NCBI GenBank assembly: GCA_013399305.1 | Contig: VXAI01000015.1 | Span: forward strand, 3,075,329-3,139,328 | Length of the DNA: 64,000 bases | Direction: 5' to 3' | Origin: Rostratula benghalensis | Lineage: Eukaryota > Chordata > Aves > Charadriiformes > Rostratulidae | Shown here: in pieces, positions 1-12,600 of the stretch | Layout of the letters: every line of letters starts with the position of its first letter | Position numbering within the stretch: the first letter of the stretch is position 1 | The notes under the pieces: model-generated | What the model saw: only the letters and a program-made list of their open reading frames with translations | Databases searched by the model: none | What the model was told of the DNA's origin: nothing | Translations under genes and position numbers: made by a program

Positions 1-251
1 TTGGAAGCAGCCAGGCTCAAAGCAGCCTACACCGGGGAATCACAGAGGCAGAGGAGCCAACTGTGAGGCCTGAGGTCAGAGAGGAGCAATGCAGGTGGGT
101 CTGTGCTGTCAGAGAACCTGCAGAGGCAGCCTGCTGGTTTTCCACAAACTCAAGGGAGAGAAGCATCCTTCTAGACCTCCGAACGAGGGCTGGGATCTCC
201 CCTCCTCCACCACAGGAATTCAGACCTCCCCAGCCCCACCTTCCCTCTCAC
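1..251 (-). other. NOC4L: NOC4L intron at the left edge
   Basis: The stretch after the donor at 251/250 shows no sequence resembling the next NOC4L exon, and no other gene. It is taken as intron leading to the terminal exons outside the window. Confidence 0.6.
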
Positions 252-3200
252 CTTCTGGCCCATTAGGTCTGTGCACTAGGACTTTGCACGCCGGGTGCCT
301 CCGAAAGAGGTTACAGATGAAGGGAATGACCATGAGCAGAGCCTCAGGAGGAGCAGTGAGGGCCAGCCGGGAGAGGCGCTTTATAAACGCTGCCACCAGG
401 TACGCTGGCAAGTGACTGTTGGAAAGGGGACAGAAGAAACCAGCATGTAACAGTCCTAGCAGGCGAGCCAGCAGCCTCACCAACCCAAACAGCAGGTCAG
501 GTTAAAGATCAGCAGGGCTTTTCAGATTTTGGGGGCTAGGGAGTAAAGATAAGTCATAAGCATCCTGGTTTCAAGCAGTAACAGAGGGTCTTGTGCACTC
601 TCTGGAACAAATCTGGGGGCATTTCCATTCAGTGCATGAATAACCTCAAGCCACTGTGATTCAATCCAGCTGCATGGCAACTCTCCAGGCGCTCGCCGTA
701 GCCAAGCAGAGCTGCTGGACATGGCCATTCACATGGCACCCCTTACTCAGTCCTTCCATAAACAGAGTGCTTGGCCAGACAACCTTAACTACACTCTTCT
801 AATGTTGTTTTGTGGGTTTAATTAATACACGGGCCATGGTGTAAATTTATGTAATACTTCTAGGACCAAAGTAAGCAGTTAATGGGAAGTTAAAGCTGCT
901 GCAATGTAAATGTGCAGGACAGTTCTTTTTTTTATGGTAAAAATGTAAATTTCTAACAGTAATCAGCTCATGTAAGCATTTTCTTCAGGTCAGAAGAGCT
1001 GGGATGGAAAGATGACAATTTGCAGCCACTCAGCCTTGAGCCCTAGGGCTTGCTACACCTGCAAGGCTCTGCAAAGCCACCCCAGAGGACACCATCTCAT
1101 CATCTGCCAGATCTCCTTACTGTCTCCAAAGCACACGATGAGTACAAGGAGGGGTACTAAGTGCCTAGTGCTGAACTGCAAAGCGTTATTCTTAGTTTAT
1201 TTTATAACGTGTGATGGCAACTATACGACCAGCTGCTAATCTAGTTTCTTCCCTGTGTACAATGAGTTGACAGCATCAAGACAGACTGTCAAACACTTTG
1301 TATTTCAATGTTATATGTCTGCAAAAGGTCATCAATTTATCAACAGCTTCATGGTCTATAAAAAGCCTGCAAGTGTTATTTTTCCATATTCATAAATACA
1401 GACAGAAAAATCATCGCCTTCAGCCAAAATGGAATACAGATCAAAATACATCCATAATCATTTGCAGATCAAACTCCGATAACTAACTGCATTTTTACTT
1501 TCTGAAACTAGACAGCTGTGCAGCAAATCTTCAAAAATAGCACATGGAAAATTACACAACACTACAGTAACACTCTTGGATTTGGTTTTCTCAGTAGAAA
1601 TGAATCTAAGCCAGCAGAAACACTGAATACATTATATCCAGACGTGGGGGACTGTTCAAAAACAGCCTCTGGCCAACAGAAAAGCAAGATAAAAATATGT
1701 GAACATACACAAAAGAGATGCTACTTACGATGAAGACAAAAACAGATCAGCCAAATGGAAAAAGCGGGCTCGGTACTTCACGTGATATATAGAAGGGTCT
1801 AAAAGACTGTACAGCTTTTTGTAAAAGTCAGGATATTCCCTGTTAAGAAAATTACAACATCCATTGCTGATTAGTGATGTACCATGGGACTACACTGTGT
1901 CTAAATGCTCCTCTGCCTTCACTATAGACTTCCCCAGACCACTGCTGTGCTCTGTTTGGCTTTCTTAGGCTTCTCCCCACAGCCACCACTTGAAAACAAG
2001 CTGCAAGGTGAATTTATAGGTCTTGCAGTGCCCAGCAATTTTGGGGGATGTGAAGCTATGTCCATTGACTGCAAATGGCACAGGATCAGGTGAAAGGCAC
2101 ACCAAAGACTACAGCTTCACTGTGTAATCAAATCAATAGAAATCGATTTTCAAGTGCTGAACAACCACAGTCTGGAGAAAAGGATATCTAGGCTCAGCTG
2201 GAAAAAAAAAAAGGTCAGACTATCAAAAGAGCTCAGCATCCAAACAGCTGAGCCTCTTGTGCAGAGTTTGGCTTTCTCATGGAGGAATTTTGAAGCCTAA
2301 AGGTGTGGAGAATCTATTTCAGTTCCTTTTAACATAAAGATATAAATGCAAAAACCCATGCTCTTTTAAACAATATGATCTTTTTACTTACAGATTATGC
2401 TGATGAATCAGAATAAATAATCCATTTAAGGCTAGAAGACTGATTGCTCCACCTGCAAGAAAGCAGATATCAACACAATAAAAATAATAAAAAAACCAAC
2501 CAGCTACAACTTGTTTCTATTATAAAAACCTTCCCAGAAAGAACACAAAACCATGAGTACCTGAAATTAGAGCCCAGCCTAACGTGTACAGACACAATTT
2601 CATCTAAAACTTTTCAGAGGCTCACAAGTTTCTTACAAAGACTAAGCTGTAGTTTAGAAGAACAAACTCTGAAGGACTGAGACACAAAAAAGTGCTGCTC
2701 TAATCCCCCAAAAAAGCCAGGCTAAAGAGGCAAAAGTCTCATCAGAAAGGACATTTCTGTAGGAATTTGTGCATCCTGTGTCTAGGTATCAGCAGTGCTG
2801 GCTGATTTCCATATTTAAAGGAAAGTCTTTCCCAAAGACTTTCCCAAAGTCTTAAATATGATTTTTCCTACCTACAAGGAGTAACGACACCAACACAGGT
2901 TTAAAACACCTCAGTTTAAGGGACAACAGATTTGACCCTAGTTCCTTAGCTCCATCCCAGCCAAAAGTCTATCTATTTCATCAACCAGGCCATGGTGCTC
3001 CATCCAGCCAACCTTTCGAGTCCATATATACCTTGCTGCAGGTACATACCACAGAGGATGAAAAGCCTGATTTCACTCACCTATGCCATAGGCCACTGTC
3101 AAGAAGTCTATCATGAGAGTGGGTTCATTCATGTAAGGCAGGATGGAGTCATGCAGAATCACAAGCACTTTCTTGTACAGGCCAGTGGGTAGCTGTGAAG

Positions 3201-6200
3201 GACAAAACAATACAGTGAAACAATCGTTGCAGGGAGAACTCAGAGAGCAACAGCAATGGCTGAAAAAGGCAAGACACAAGCAAAAGGGAATGTGCCAGGT
3301 CAATACAGAAGGGCTTGCAGCAACAGTTCCCAAGTGGAAGGGTTTAAAAGTGACACGGGACAATTTCATTCAAAGAAACAGCTTCTCAAAACAAAATGTC
3401 ATCGCAGCTCAGAGGGGAAAGTCACCAGCAAAAAGGCTTGCCTCAACCCATGAGCAGAGGTTGTTATGCTGCAGGTCGCTGCTGGGCAGACTTGTTTAAG
3501 GCAGGGATAAACAGGCTGAGAGTAAGGAGAACCACCAGAACATAAATGAGGTTGTTTCTTGGCAGGAGACTGATCCAACAGGAGTGGTGACTGGGCTGTT
3601 CTCAGCTGACACTGAAAGCACAGTGGGATCCTACCAGAGCTCCACGCAAGGGCAGCCGCAACACTCACCTTGTGCTTCAAAAAACTGAGCCACATTTTTT
3701 CAAATGCCTGCTTGTGTGCCTGAAAAGAGAATTGCAAACAGGAGCTAAACACATTTTGCTTACTATTTGGTGTAGATAAAGCTCTGTTTTAAGAGGATAA
3801 AATTTCATTTCAACTCTGAAGGAGCAAATGAACAGTTACCTGCAGCTTTGACACTTTCAATTCCTCCCAGTTATCTAAGGAGAAAGAAAAAACAGATGTT
3901 GACCTTGATATTGTATATTTAAGAAATTAAGATGTCCCTTTGTTACTTAGTCCTTAGATACCCTAAAAATATGGGTGGAAGTCCTTGTCTTGATACAAGG
4001 CCATGGCAGACCCCACCATAAACTATGGAATGTGGATTTTGTAAGACTGTTTAGAACCACCATGACCACAAAGCAGACATTTTTCATTAGCAAACACTAA
4101 CAAAGTGTTTATACAATAAAAATTTAAACCTGATTTTCCCTTTCATACCGAGTTTATCACGTGGAGCTTACTAACCTTGCTTTACCATAAATTTGACCAT
4201 GTCAGACTCCTTGTTTGGCATGTTAATGGGCGAAATGAGGGAAAATACATTCTGCTGGTAAAATGGCAGCGGCCTCTGAGAAGAAAAAAAAAAAACATAT
4301 AATCAAACATGAAGCAAGTTCAACAACAGATAGCAAAATGGTGACTTCATCATTGCCCCATTTCCCAAGCACTGAACGTATTTAGGAAAGAAAAAGGAAA
4401 GGGAAAATGTTGGTGGCTAAACTACATACTGGTATATACTCTATTGCTGTTTTGTCCTGGAGCATCACTCTTTTGCCTAACACAAAAACCTATCCCTGAG
4501 CTAATTCTGGTTTAACAAAATTGGTGGATGAAATTAAAGAGAACAGACTTCCACTCTGCATCAGAGACAGAACAGAAATAAATGTTGTGTGTGTGCCACC
4601 CAAACCGCAGAGATTTGGGTAAAACAGAAGCTAGAGCTCAGAGCAGACAGATTTGGAAGAACATCAACATGTGTCTTGAACTACTTCCAATTTCAGACTG
4701 AAGACATTCTTAGCATAATTGACATACATTGTGAGCAAGAAAAAAGAGATTTCAAAAAATCCATGCCTTTAAGTGGGCACACTCATTCTCTTGCTTCCAA
4801 AGTCTGTCCATACACCACTGCTCCTACCTACTTCATGCACGAGATACACATTTCAGAGCAGTTTATCCAGACCCACCTTAACAGCAACAGTTTGTTACCT
4901 CTTTTGTCTTCTGCATGACTTGTCCAATACTCTCAGTGACTGCTTTTATGACAAAGTAACGAATGTCATCATACTCCATATATTCTTGAAAACGAGAGAT
5001 CAGGAGCGAAGCATCCTCATTTAAGGGAAGTAAGCCATCAACAACTACCTAACAAAAGGTTTGTAAAGGAAAGCAAGAAGTCAGTCTCCTACAATACTAG
5101 AGCAGACAGCGAGCTGTGGTGGCTGAAGGCACCCCTCATCTTTCCAAGAGGCAGCTAGCATGGCTGTGCACTGCTTGCCCAACAGCAACATTCACAAGCC
5201 ATTCTGACATGACACAAGCCATTCTCCTGGCCTCCGAGATGGGCCCCTTCTATCAAAGGCAAGGTAATTTAGAAATAAGCTGGCAGCTGATCCAGGGGCA
5301 GTAACTTCCCCTATCTCCCAATCCGTGCAAGTGAGTCCAGGGACTCCAAAAAACCACCCCATAAAAGGCAGCTGCTCCCACATCTGCAGATGCCACCTCA
5401 CCAGGACAGAAGCTCCTCTCTAGGACACAGTCCTCCCCTCCCACTGAAAACCTCCTAACTTGAAATTTTAATCCTGGAGAAAGTGAGCACACGAGGTCAT
5501 GTGTGCCATCAGGCAATGACAGGAGGAACTTTTCAGGTCTGTAGCTCACCTTAAGAAGTTCACAAGGAAAAGTTAAAGTCCCTTTCCACTCTACTTTGAT
5601 CAACGGGTATCGTGCCTCCCACTCAACAAACTTCATGAGGGTGCAGAGTGCAGATTCCTTTTGAAAAAAGGACAACAGGAAAAAGTCACATATCAACAAA
5701 GACACAAGGGGTCAAACCCAAAGGAGGTGACTTCTAAAGGGGGGAGAAAGCCTGCACAGGAGTAGGCAGTGCTCATCAGTCTTTAAGCTAAGTTTGTAGG
5801 GGGGAGGGAGAAAGGCTGGTGAGCAGAGGCGAGCCCAAGTTCCAGCAAGGTCTTACAGCACTATCTGCCTTACAACAGTGAAATATTAGAGTGATAATTG
5901 CTTCTAATTGACCCCTGTCCCAGCAGAGGCTCAGGACCTACCTTCACCTGGAAGGCATGGTGTCCCATCAGCTCTGCCAGGCAATCCACACACTCCTTGT
6001 AGCGGTGCCTCATCCAGATCTTGTACTTGTCCTCAGCGCTGTAGTTCTCTGGAGAACGAAAACACAGAGAAGCCGTGAAAGCCCGAACGGGCCGGGACGA
6101 GCCCCGGAGGAGCCGCCACCCCGCCCCAGGGCCCTGCCTCTCCGGGGACGCGGCCGCAGCGGCCCCCGGTCCCCCCTCACCGGCCAGAGAGGCCTCCTCA

Positions 6201-6510
6201 GCGGGCAGCCGGCCGACGAGCAGCTCCCCGCGCTCCAGCAGCGCCCCGAAGAGCCGGCTGCAGGTCCTGGCGGCGCAGAGGATCTCCTCCTCCTCCTCCT
6301 GGCCCTGGGGAACAGCGAGTCTCTCTGAGGGGAGGGCGCGGGCCGGCCCCGCTGCCAGCCGCGGCCCTCAGCCCCACGGCCGCCCCACCACAGCCCGCCC
6401 GGCCCGGCCCGCCCCACCAGCAGCTCCAGGATCTCGAAGACACGGTTGGCGTTGCCGCGGCTCCCCAGCACGGCCTCCAGGCAGGAGGCAAGCGCGTCGG
6501 CCCGCGCCAT
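252..6510 (-). CDS. NOC4L: NOC4L, nucleolar complex protein 4 homologue (5' part; 3' end off window)
   Basis: Twelve coding exons, all with GT-AG junctions and matching phases: 6418-6510, 6181-6304, 5942-6048, 5550-5657, 4899-5048, 4176-4275, 3840-3874, 3669-3719, 3081-3192, 2392-2452, 1729-1839 and 252-415. They give about 405 codons of a family usually near 516 residues, so the last ~110 codons lie left of position 1. The start ATG at 6510 begins MARADALASCLEAVLGS, which aligns with the known NOC4L N-terminus. Recognisable blocks are KIWMRHRY (exon 3), FEKMWLSFLKHK (exon 8), YKKVLVILHDSILP and PTLMIDFLT (exon 9), and the conserved C-terminal Noc4/CBF region from about residue 294 (SLLALNGLFILIH, YHVKYRARFFHLADLF, LTAPPEALLMVIPFICNL). 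By family knowledge the protein acts in the nucleolus with NOP14 in 18S rRNA processing and export of the 40S subunit. The gene lies directly downstream of EP400 on the same strand, with about 0.9 kb between the EP400 poly(A) signal and the NOC4L start codon. Confidence 0.95.
416..1728 (-). other. NOC4L: NOC4L intron 11, nothing else recognised
   Basis: This 1.3 kb stretch lies between the exon ending at 1729 and the exon starting at 415. It contains only short spurious open frames on either strand and no recognisable repeat family. Confidence 0.6.
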
Positions 6511-6800
6511 GCTGCCGGCGGAAGGGAGGAGGAGGAGGAGGGAGAAGAAGGAGGAGGAGCTGCAGCCGCTCCGCACACAGGCGGGGCCGGGAGGCCGCTC
6601 CCCCACCCCGAAAACCCCACCTTTGGAGCAGAAACTGCCCGAGCAGGCTGAGCAGAGGATGAATGGAGAAGGATTTGGGGGTGCTGGTGGGCGAGAAGCT
6701 CAAAGTGAGCCCGCGATGTGCGCCGGCGGCCCCCCCGCATCCCGGGCTGCATCCCCAGCAGCGGGACCAGGGAGGCGATTTGGCCGCTCCGGGGACAAGC
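6040..6800 (-). promoter_or_regulatory. NOC4L: NOC4L CpG-island promoter and first exons
   Basis: The sequence is strongly GC- and CpG-rich from about 6060 to 6800, unlike the AT-rich introns around it, and covers NOC4L exons 1-3 and the region just 5' of the ATG at 6510. The transcription start cannot be fixed by reading but is probably between about 6520 and 6610. A GGA-rich purine tract (about 6526-6560) lies immediately upstream of the start codon. No TATA box is apparent, as is usual for a housekeeping CpG-island promoter. Confidence 0.6.
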
Positions 6801-7275
6801 CCCTGCAGGGATAGCTCCAGCCCTGAGGACCCCAACATACGAAAGATATGGGCCTCTTGGAGCAAGTCCAAAGGGGGCTATGAAGCTGCTCAAAGGGCAC
6901 CTCTGCTGTGAGGACAGGCTGAGTTGGGGTTGTTCAGACTGGAAAAGAGAAGGCTCCATGGAGAGCTTATAGCTCCTACCAGTACCTAAAGGAGCTACAG
7001 TAGAGATGGCGAGGGATTTTTTACAAGGCCACATAGTGACAGAACAAGGGGTAATGGCTTCAAACTGGAGGAAGAGAGATTTAGATGAGATCTCAGGAAG
7101 TATTTCACCTCTGAGGGTGGTGAAACACCAGTCCAGGTTGCCCAGAGAAGCAATCTCTGGAGGTGTTCAAGACCAGGTTGCATAGGGCTTTGAGCAACCT
7201 GGTCTCATGGGAGGTATGGCAGGAGCGTTGGAACTAAATGATCTTTAAAATCCTTTCCAACCCAAACCTTTCTAT
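6645..7275 (+). mobile_element. CR1 LINE fragment (3' part, plus orientation)
   Basis: The text follows the CR1 3' region in order: an 'aggatttgggggtgctggtgg' type block near 6670, 'gttcagactggaaaagaga' near 6935, 'ggtaatggcttcaaactgga' near 7050, 'gttgcccagag' near 7138, 'ggaggtgttcaaga' near 7159, and an 'ccttccaacccaaac' type end near 7255. The 5' part is GC-rich and scrambled. It fills most of the gap between the EP400 3' end and the NOC4L promoter. Confidence 0.85.
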
Positions 7276-7388
7276 GATGCCATGACAGTTCCCCCTCCTT
7301 GAGATGTCAATCCCCCAGGCCGTGGCCATCATGGCTTCACCAACACAACAGAGAAGGCAGGGCAAGGCAGTGTTATAAAAATGTACAC

Positions 7389-7394
7389 TTTATT
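7389..7394 (-). terminator. EP400: EP400 distal poly(A) signal (AATAAA)
   Basis: TTTATT on the plus strand reads AATAAA on the transcript strand, 2.28 kb after the EP400 stop codon. Cleavage is expected 10-30 nt further on, near 7360-7380. A second AATAAA at 9110-9115 could give a short 3'UTR of about 0.6 kb. Confidence 0.65.
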
Positions 7395-8687
7395 ACACCT
7401 TCAGGTAGGATACATCACTATTCCTTACAATCCTACTGGATCAAGTAACAAACGCTTATGTTCATAAGTTATTTACAGGCTGAATTCCTAACACACTCCT
7501 GGGAGAAAGACACATCAAAAGGAAAACAAGGAAGAGAAGGAAAAAAGAAAAAAGAAAAAGGGGTATTTTTATCTTCATTAACTGACCTAAACAAGAAACA
7601 ATCACCTCTTTAGACATCAAATCAGACCAGCACAATGATGCAGTCAACAGCCTCCCTGCTGCTGGAAGTGTTCCCTCCCCCCACCCCCGACTTTCATGCA
7701 CATAATAAGAGCTAAACATTTAAAAGTAAAACTGGGGCTAACTAAGCAATATTTTGGGATGAGCAACACTATACTGTACACAGTGCCAGTTATCCGTTCC
7801 CACTGCATTTGCTCTGCATTTCAAACTATCCCACTGCCAACACTACCAGCTTCACAACTAGTAAGGAAGTTCAGGTAATGACACAAACCAGTGGGTCAGT
7901 GGGGTCAGGGCAATACTACTGCATGCACAAACTTAAAAGCAAAAAAAACCAAAACACAACCCAACAATGCCCCATACTTGCAGACCCAAGGGTCCAAGAA
8001 AAAGAGGATGCAGGAGAAAAAAGATGTAAAATGAAAAAAGGAAAAAGAAAAAAGAAAATCAGGAACGTTGCCTGACCCAGTGTTTATATTTGTGATCTGA
8101 AACAAAGGGGCTGCACCTATCCTACGTAAAACACAGGAGCTGGCTGGGTGTTCTTTCTTGTTTAAGCCATTTGGATCGCTAGGTACCCAAAAGGTGTGTA
8201 CATACAGAGATAAGAACAAAAGATACGCTTCCCTTGCCTTTAAATAGGCTCCCCTCCTAAGAGTAAAAAGATCACAGAATGAAAAAAAATAATTTTAAAA
8301 CCATCTCAGAAAAGGAATGTTATAATTTTGTCTGAATTTTACACATCGTGCAGTTTTACGGCCAAAGTAAAATAAATCCATTCAAGCCACCAAGAGCTTT
8401 ATGTTTCCTCACTCAGTGCTGTTTGCAAACAGAGTCTGGTTTTCATTTTATGCAAGAAAAGTAAAGAAAACCCTCACAGTTATATGCAGCTTTTTACTTG
8501 GGGGGTTTTTGTGTGTTTTTTTCATAACAATAAGGCAAACTGATTTGGAGGAAGAGGCCACGCTCTATTCACATCCAAAATACCCACCTGAAGATACATT
8601 CATCATTAGCTTTAGTAAAAGAATAGTACAAAAGTTAGATCTGATTCTTTACACAGTTGAAGAATTAAGTTTTAATTTCACTATTCT

Positions 8688-8714
8688 CCCCTTCCCTTAG
8701 CCCCCCGCCCCCCC
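8688..8714 (-). promoter_or_regulatory. EP400: Possible RNA G-quadruplex in EP400 3'UTR
   Basis: On the transcript strand the block reads seven G, one C, six G, CTAA, three G, AA, four G. That is four or more G-runs with loops of 1-4 nt, matching the standard G-quadruplex pattern. It lies about 0.95 kb after the EP400 stop codon. Function is not shown by the sequence. Confidence 0.5.
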
Positions 8715-9671
8715 GAGCTGAAAGCTGAGTAGAAAGTACTGAACATTTAAACATGTTGCAAGAGCAGAATGAAACTGAGAGATTAAATTTTATCAGTTGG
8801 AGAGTTTCCTTGACAGAATTCCCATGAGAAACAGCTATGGATCATTCACTTAGCTGTATCCACCGAACAATTCTTTTACAAAAGAAAAATGGGCTACACT
8901 TTAATACACATCTACTATCAACACAGTATTTACTCAGTTCATGCCTAAAATATCCATTATCTTAAAGTGAAAGATGAGAATGAGCGCACAGGTTGGGTGA
9001 TTCAGTAAACTGTACACAGAACTACTAACAAACATTTTAAAAGACTTACAAAAATGGAGAATGAAACGGTTTGTTCCTTTTTAATTACATATACTTACAG
9101 GTCTTCACATTTATTGGCTAAACTTTGCAGGGAGCACTTCAAACACGTTAGGTCTTCCAGAGGTATTTACCTCGAGCAAGAACAGGCAGTTTTTATGCAG
9201 ATGGAAACCACTTTGCAGGAAGAGCCATACTTGGTTCTTTGAACGGCTTCCCCATGGAGACTGCACGCACCCAAACCATTGCAAAGAACTGCATATTCCC
9301 AGGGGCAGTCTGTGGTACACTAACACACATGAATTTCACTGACTTTATGGCATATTACCATTTAACTTTTGTGAAGCTGGGCAGAATTTAACCGTAAGTA
9401 ATGCTTGCTTTACCTGGTTTGAATGAGCACAGAGAATACTGGCAGAACACATCCTGTACATATTTTGAGTGCTTGAACAGTTGCTAATATGCTGAAGTTA
9501 CACGAGAGTTTCCATGTTTAAATGTTCACCAGCAAAACACCTTCTGCTAAAAAAAAATAAAATAATAAAAATAGAGGTGGTTTGTCTTCACTTGTATGTT
9601 TGGAGTAGCTTCTCACTTGGCTTAGCAAACCAGAAATGCTGTTTTCCCATTATTGCATTTTAATCATCAGT

Positions 9672-12600
9672 TCAACTCGGCTTCGTGGGTGCCTTTAACC
9701 TGACAGTAGGCGTCCTCATTTGTACTTTTGCTTGCTGATTCTGGGCCTCGGGTGTTGCTGGTGGCTGGGCTGGGTTCTGTACACCTGGAGCCTGAATCTG
9801 GGGCGATGCTGTGGTCACCACTTGCTGTTGTATGAGTTTCTGCTGGACGACCTGAGCAGTAGCAGTTGTTGCAGGGATCACCTGAACCTGCTGCTGACCC
9901 GCTGTCGTCTGAGAAAGCGTCACAGTTTGGGGTTGAGCTTGTACCTAAGACATTAGGGTGACAGGCAATTTCAAAATAATAGTTTGACATCAAACCGAGC
10001 ATTCAATACATTTTTTTCTGCTCTACAGAGGGTGTCTTACCTAGGTAAGCATTTGCCCTCTTGACTGACAAGCATCATGCACGAAGTAGGAAGGCTGGGA
10101 GGGATTCTGGGAAAGTGGGCTCTGTGGTTCCACTGATAACCACAGTTCTGACACATTTTCTAGAGCTTTCTAACTCAGAACTAAGAACCAAGATGCTTGT
10201 AACTGAGACCTCTGCAGTGCAAATCAAAAGACATTCCCCCAGACCCTTTACAGAAGACAGATGGAAGGTACAAAAATCCCACTGGACAAACAGTACTGCA
10301 GAAGGAGAAGTGAAGGAACAGAGGGATGAATGAAGGATCTAAGATGTTAAAACTCTGACTCTGCACCCATATTGTGACAATAAATATGGCCACTGAGGCT
10401 TCCTACCAGATCCTGACATCACCCTTTCAGACTACAGCTGTCAGTCTCTGCTGCAAATTTAGGGTAGAATAGTTTGAACCCCATCTAGAAATCTGATTTT
10501 CATAGCCCTGCCCAGAGCAAGGAAGAATACAATTCAATGTCTCCTTGCTCAGAGGACAAGGTAATGAAAACTGAGCAGGTTCAGCTGCCTTTGTCAGATG
10601 CAGAAGCCAAATGAAGCTGCAAGGGCTTCTCTCAGGGAAAAGTAACTCTTGACTGATCCAAGAGGAATCCACTGGGAAGCGCTAAAGGTGCTGGTAAAAA
10701 GAATGCCACATACACATCAAGGCTGCAGTTTTAAAAATGCTTAGCATGGCCTAATCTTCCTTCCACCGATGCCACTGGCCTGTGTGGAATAGGAGCTGTT
10801 TGTTTGTCCATAGGACTTCAGCAGTCTCGGAGTTAGGCCAACATCAACGACTTCTGAAAAGGTAGCTTTTAACTGTCCTTTGAAAAATTACCTAGGAGCT
10901 CTTCCTGACTACAGAGGACAACTCAGCTTCTGTTGACTGATGAGATTTCTACTCCCTGCTGTATACATTGCCCTTGAAGCATTCACATCTGAGGTGGTTA
11001 TCAGTCAGCTTACACCGTTTTATCATCATTTTAAAATAGTCACAGGTTTTATTCTGCACTAAAACACTGCACTATGAACTGTGACAGATTAAGAGCCAAT
11101 TGCCTCGGATTTTTGTGCGCTGAAGGCAGTAACTTCATCCACCATCCAAAGTTAGACTGTTCCTGCCAATCAACTGCATAAGTTACGCCTGTTGCTAAGG
11201 GTGTGAATGGCATTGTTGTAAACAGCGTTAAATGAACTGCCTGGAACTTCAGGGAGGGGAAACTAAAGCTTCTCACCTTTTCTTGCCCTAGCCCCATCTG
11301 TTATGGTACCACATTTAGAACAGATACCACACCATTCTAACTTCTACAGCGTGTTTGGCACAGTTTAATGAACCAGAACAGAACAACTTTTAACCTCGAT
11401 TTGTCTCAATTTTTATAGAACAAACTCAGTTCAATTATTTGCTATCTGGATTATGTGTCACCAGAAAAAAAAAAACAACAATAAAATTCTATCAGGTCTG
11501 AAAAATATTATTTTAGATCTGTTTTTCAGCTTATCTACAGCGATGAGCTCTGTCTACCAAAGTTTTAGACTAGAGAATATACAGCAGCTGACTGCCATCC
11601 CATTCATTTTTATAGAAGGGCACTTGCTATATCCTTCAAAAATACTGTGTATGCCACACATAAAGTGGAAAACACACACATTCCAAATAAATGAGCTTTT
11701 AGTAGCATCATATTTCTAGTGCTATATTTAACAAGTGTGAGACCTACCTGTTGGGAAACTGAAACCATCTGCTGAATGTTGGCAACAGTAGCCTGTTGCT
11801 GGACCACTTGTGGAAGTTTTGCAACCTGCAGAGACATGGAACGAAGATTTGGTCAAAATAAAAAACTGCTAATAGCAGCAAAACACCACACCTGGCCAAA
11901 CTGCTGCCAAGGGAAAACCTTTCCTGAGTGCTGTTCACGGTAAGCGGCAGCTCAGTGTTCTCAGCGATACTGGACTTTTGTAAAACTTTTTAGATGGGTG
12001 TATTGAAGAGCTTAGCTAGGAGATGAAGAAGAAAAGTCGTATTTGCAATTGTAACTGCAACATACTCATTTTCTTCTAACTATATACACAATTGAAGGAA
12101 GTACAGGAGTTCTAATGGGCTGCATTATCTTAGATATATTTTTAAAAGAGCAAGGCTTCCAATTCCAATTCCTAACCTCATCATCTCAGCATCAGAAAGC
12201 AGGAAGAAGTCTGAATTTTCTTCAGTAAACACAGAGTGGAATCCTTCGCTTAATAAAAAGGAGTGACTCTACTTATTTCAAAGAGGAAAGGCAAACTTAC
12301 AGCTCAGGTAGTTCTGCTGACCTGCTATAAGGCCACATATTCACCATCAATGAATGTTATTAATAAAGTCAATTTAAACAAATGTGTGACTAGAATTAAT
12401 GTGAGTGCTAAAATGCTACATCACCTGTCGTCATCTTTACAGTTCTCCAGTCACAGCAGAGTTTAAAGGTGTAAATCTGTGTTACCTGTACCTGAATCTG
12501 GGCCTGCACTTGCTGGGTTCCACCTGGTTTCTGGGTCTGGGAAATTGGAGTTGTTAAAAACTGTGTTTTAATGGCAGGTTGTGTAGTATAAGTTACTTTT

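Larger units (their letters stand above)
7375..9671 (-). other. EP400: EP400 3' untranslated region
   Basis: The stretch follows the EP400 stop codon (TGA at 9674-9672) without a further recognisable exon up to the AATAAA at 7394-7389. It is AT-rich with a few A-rich tracts. A G-rich block at 8714-8688 on the transcript strand is described separately. Two AATAAA hexamers (9115-9110 and 7394-7389) suggest alternative polyadenylation. No open frame here resembles a known protein. Confidence 0.7.

Noticed and set aside
522..728. Open frame on the minus strand considered as a further NOC4L exon
   Set aside because: It does not resemble NOC4L and lies between exons 11 and 12, which already join in phase.
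6010..7034. Several long open frames on both strands
   Set aside because: They are GC-rich shadows over the NOC4L CpG island and the CR1 fragment; only the short NOC4L exons within them match a protein family.
9720..9956. Plus-strand open frames opposite Q-rich EP400 exons (also 14511-14774, 17778-18401, 46567-47088)
   Set aside because: Leucine/cysteine-rich antisense readings of CAG/CTG-rich coding exons; no independent evidence of a gene.
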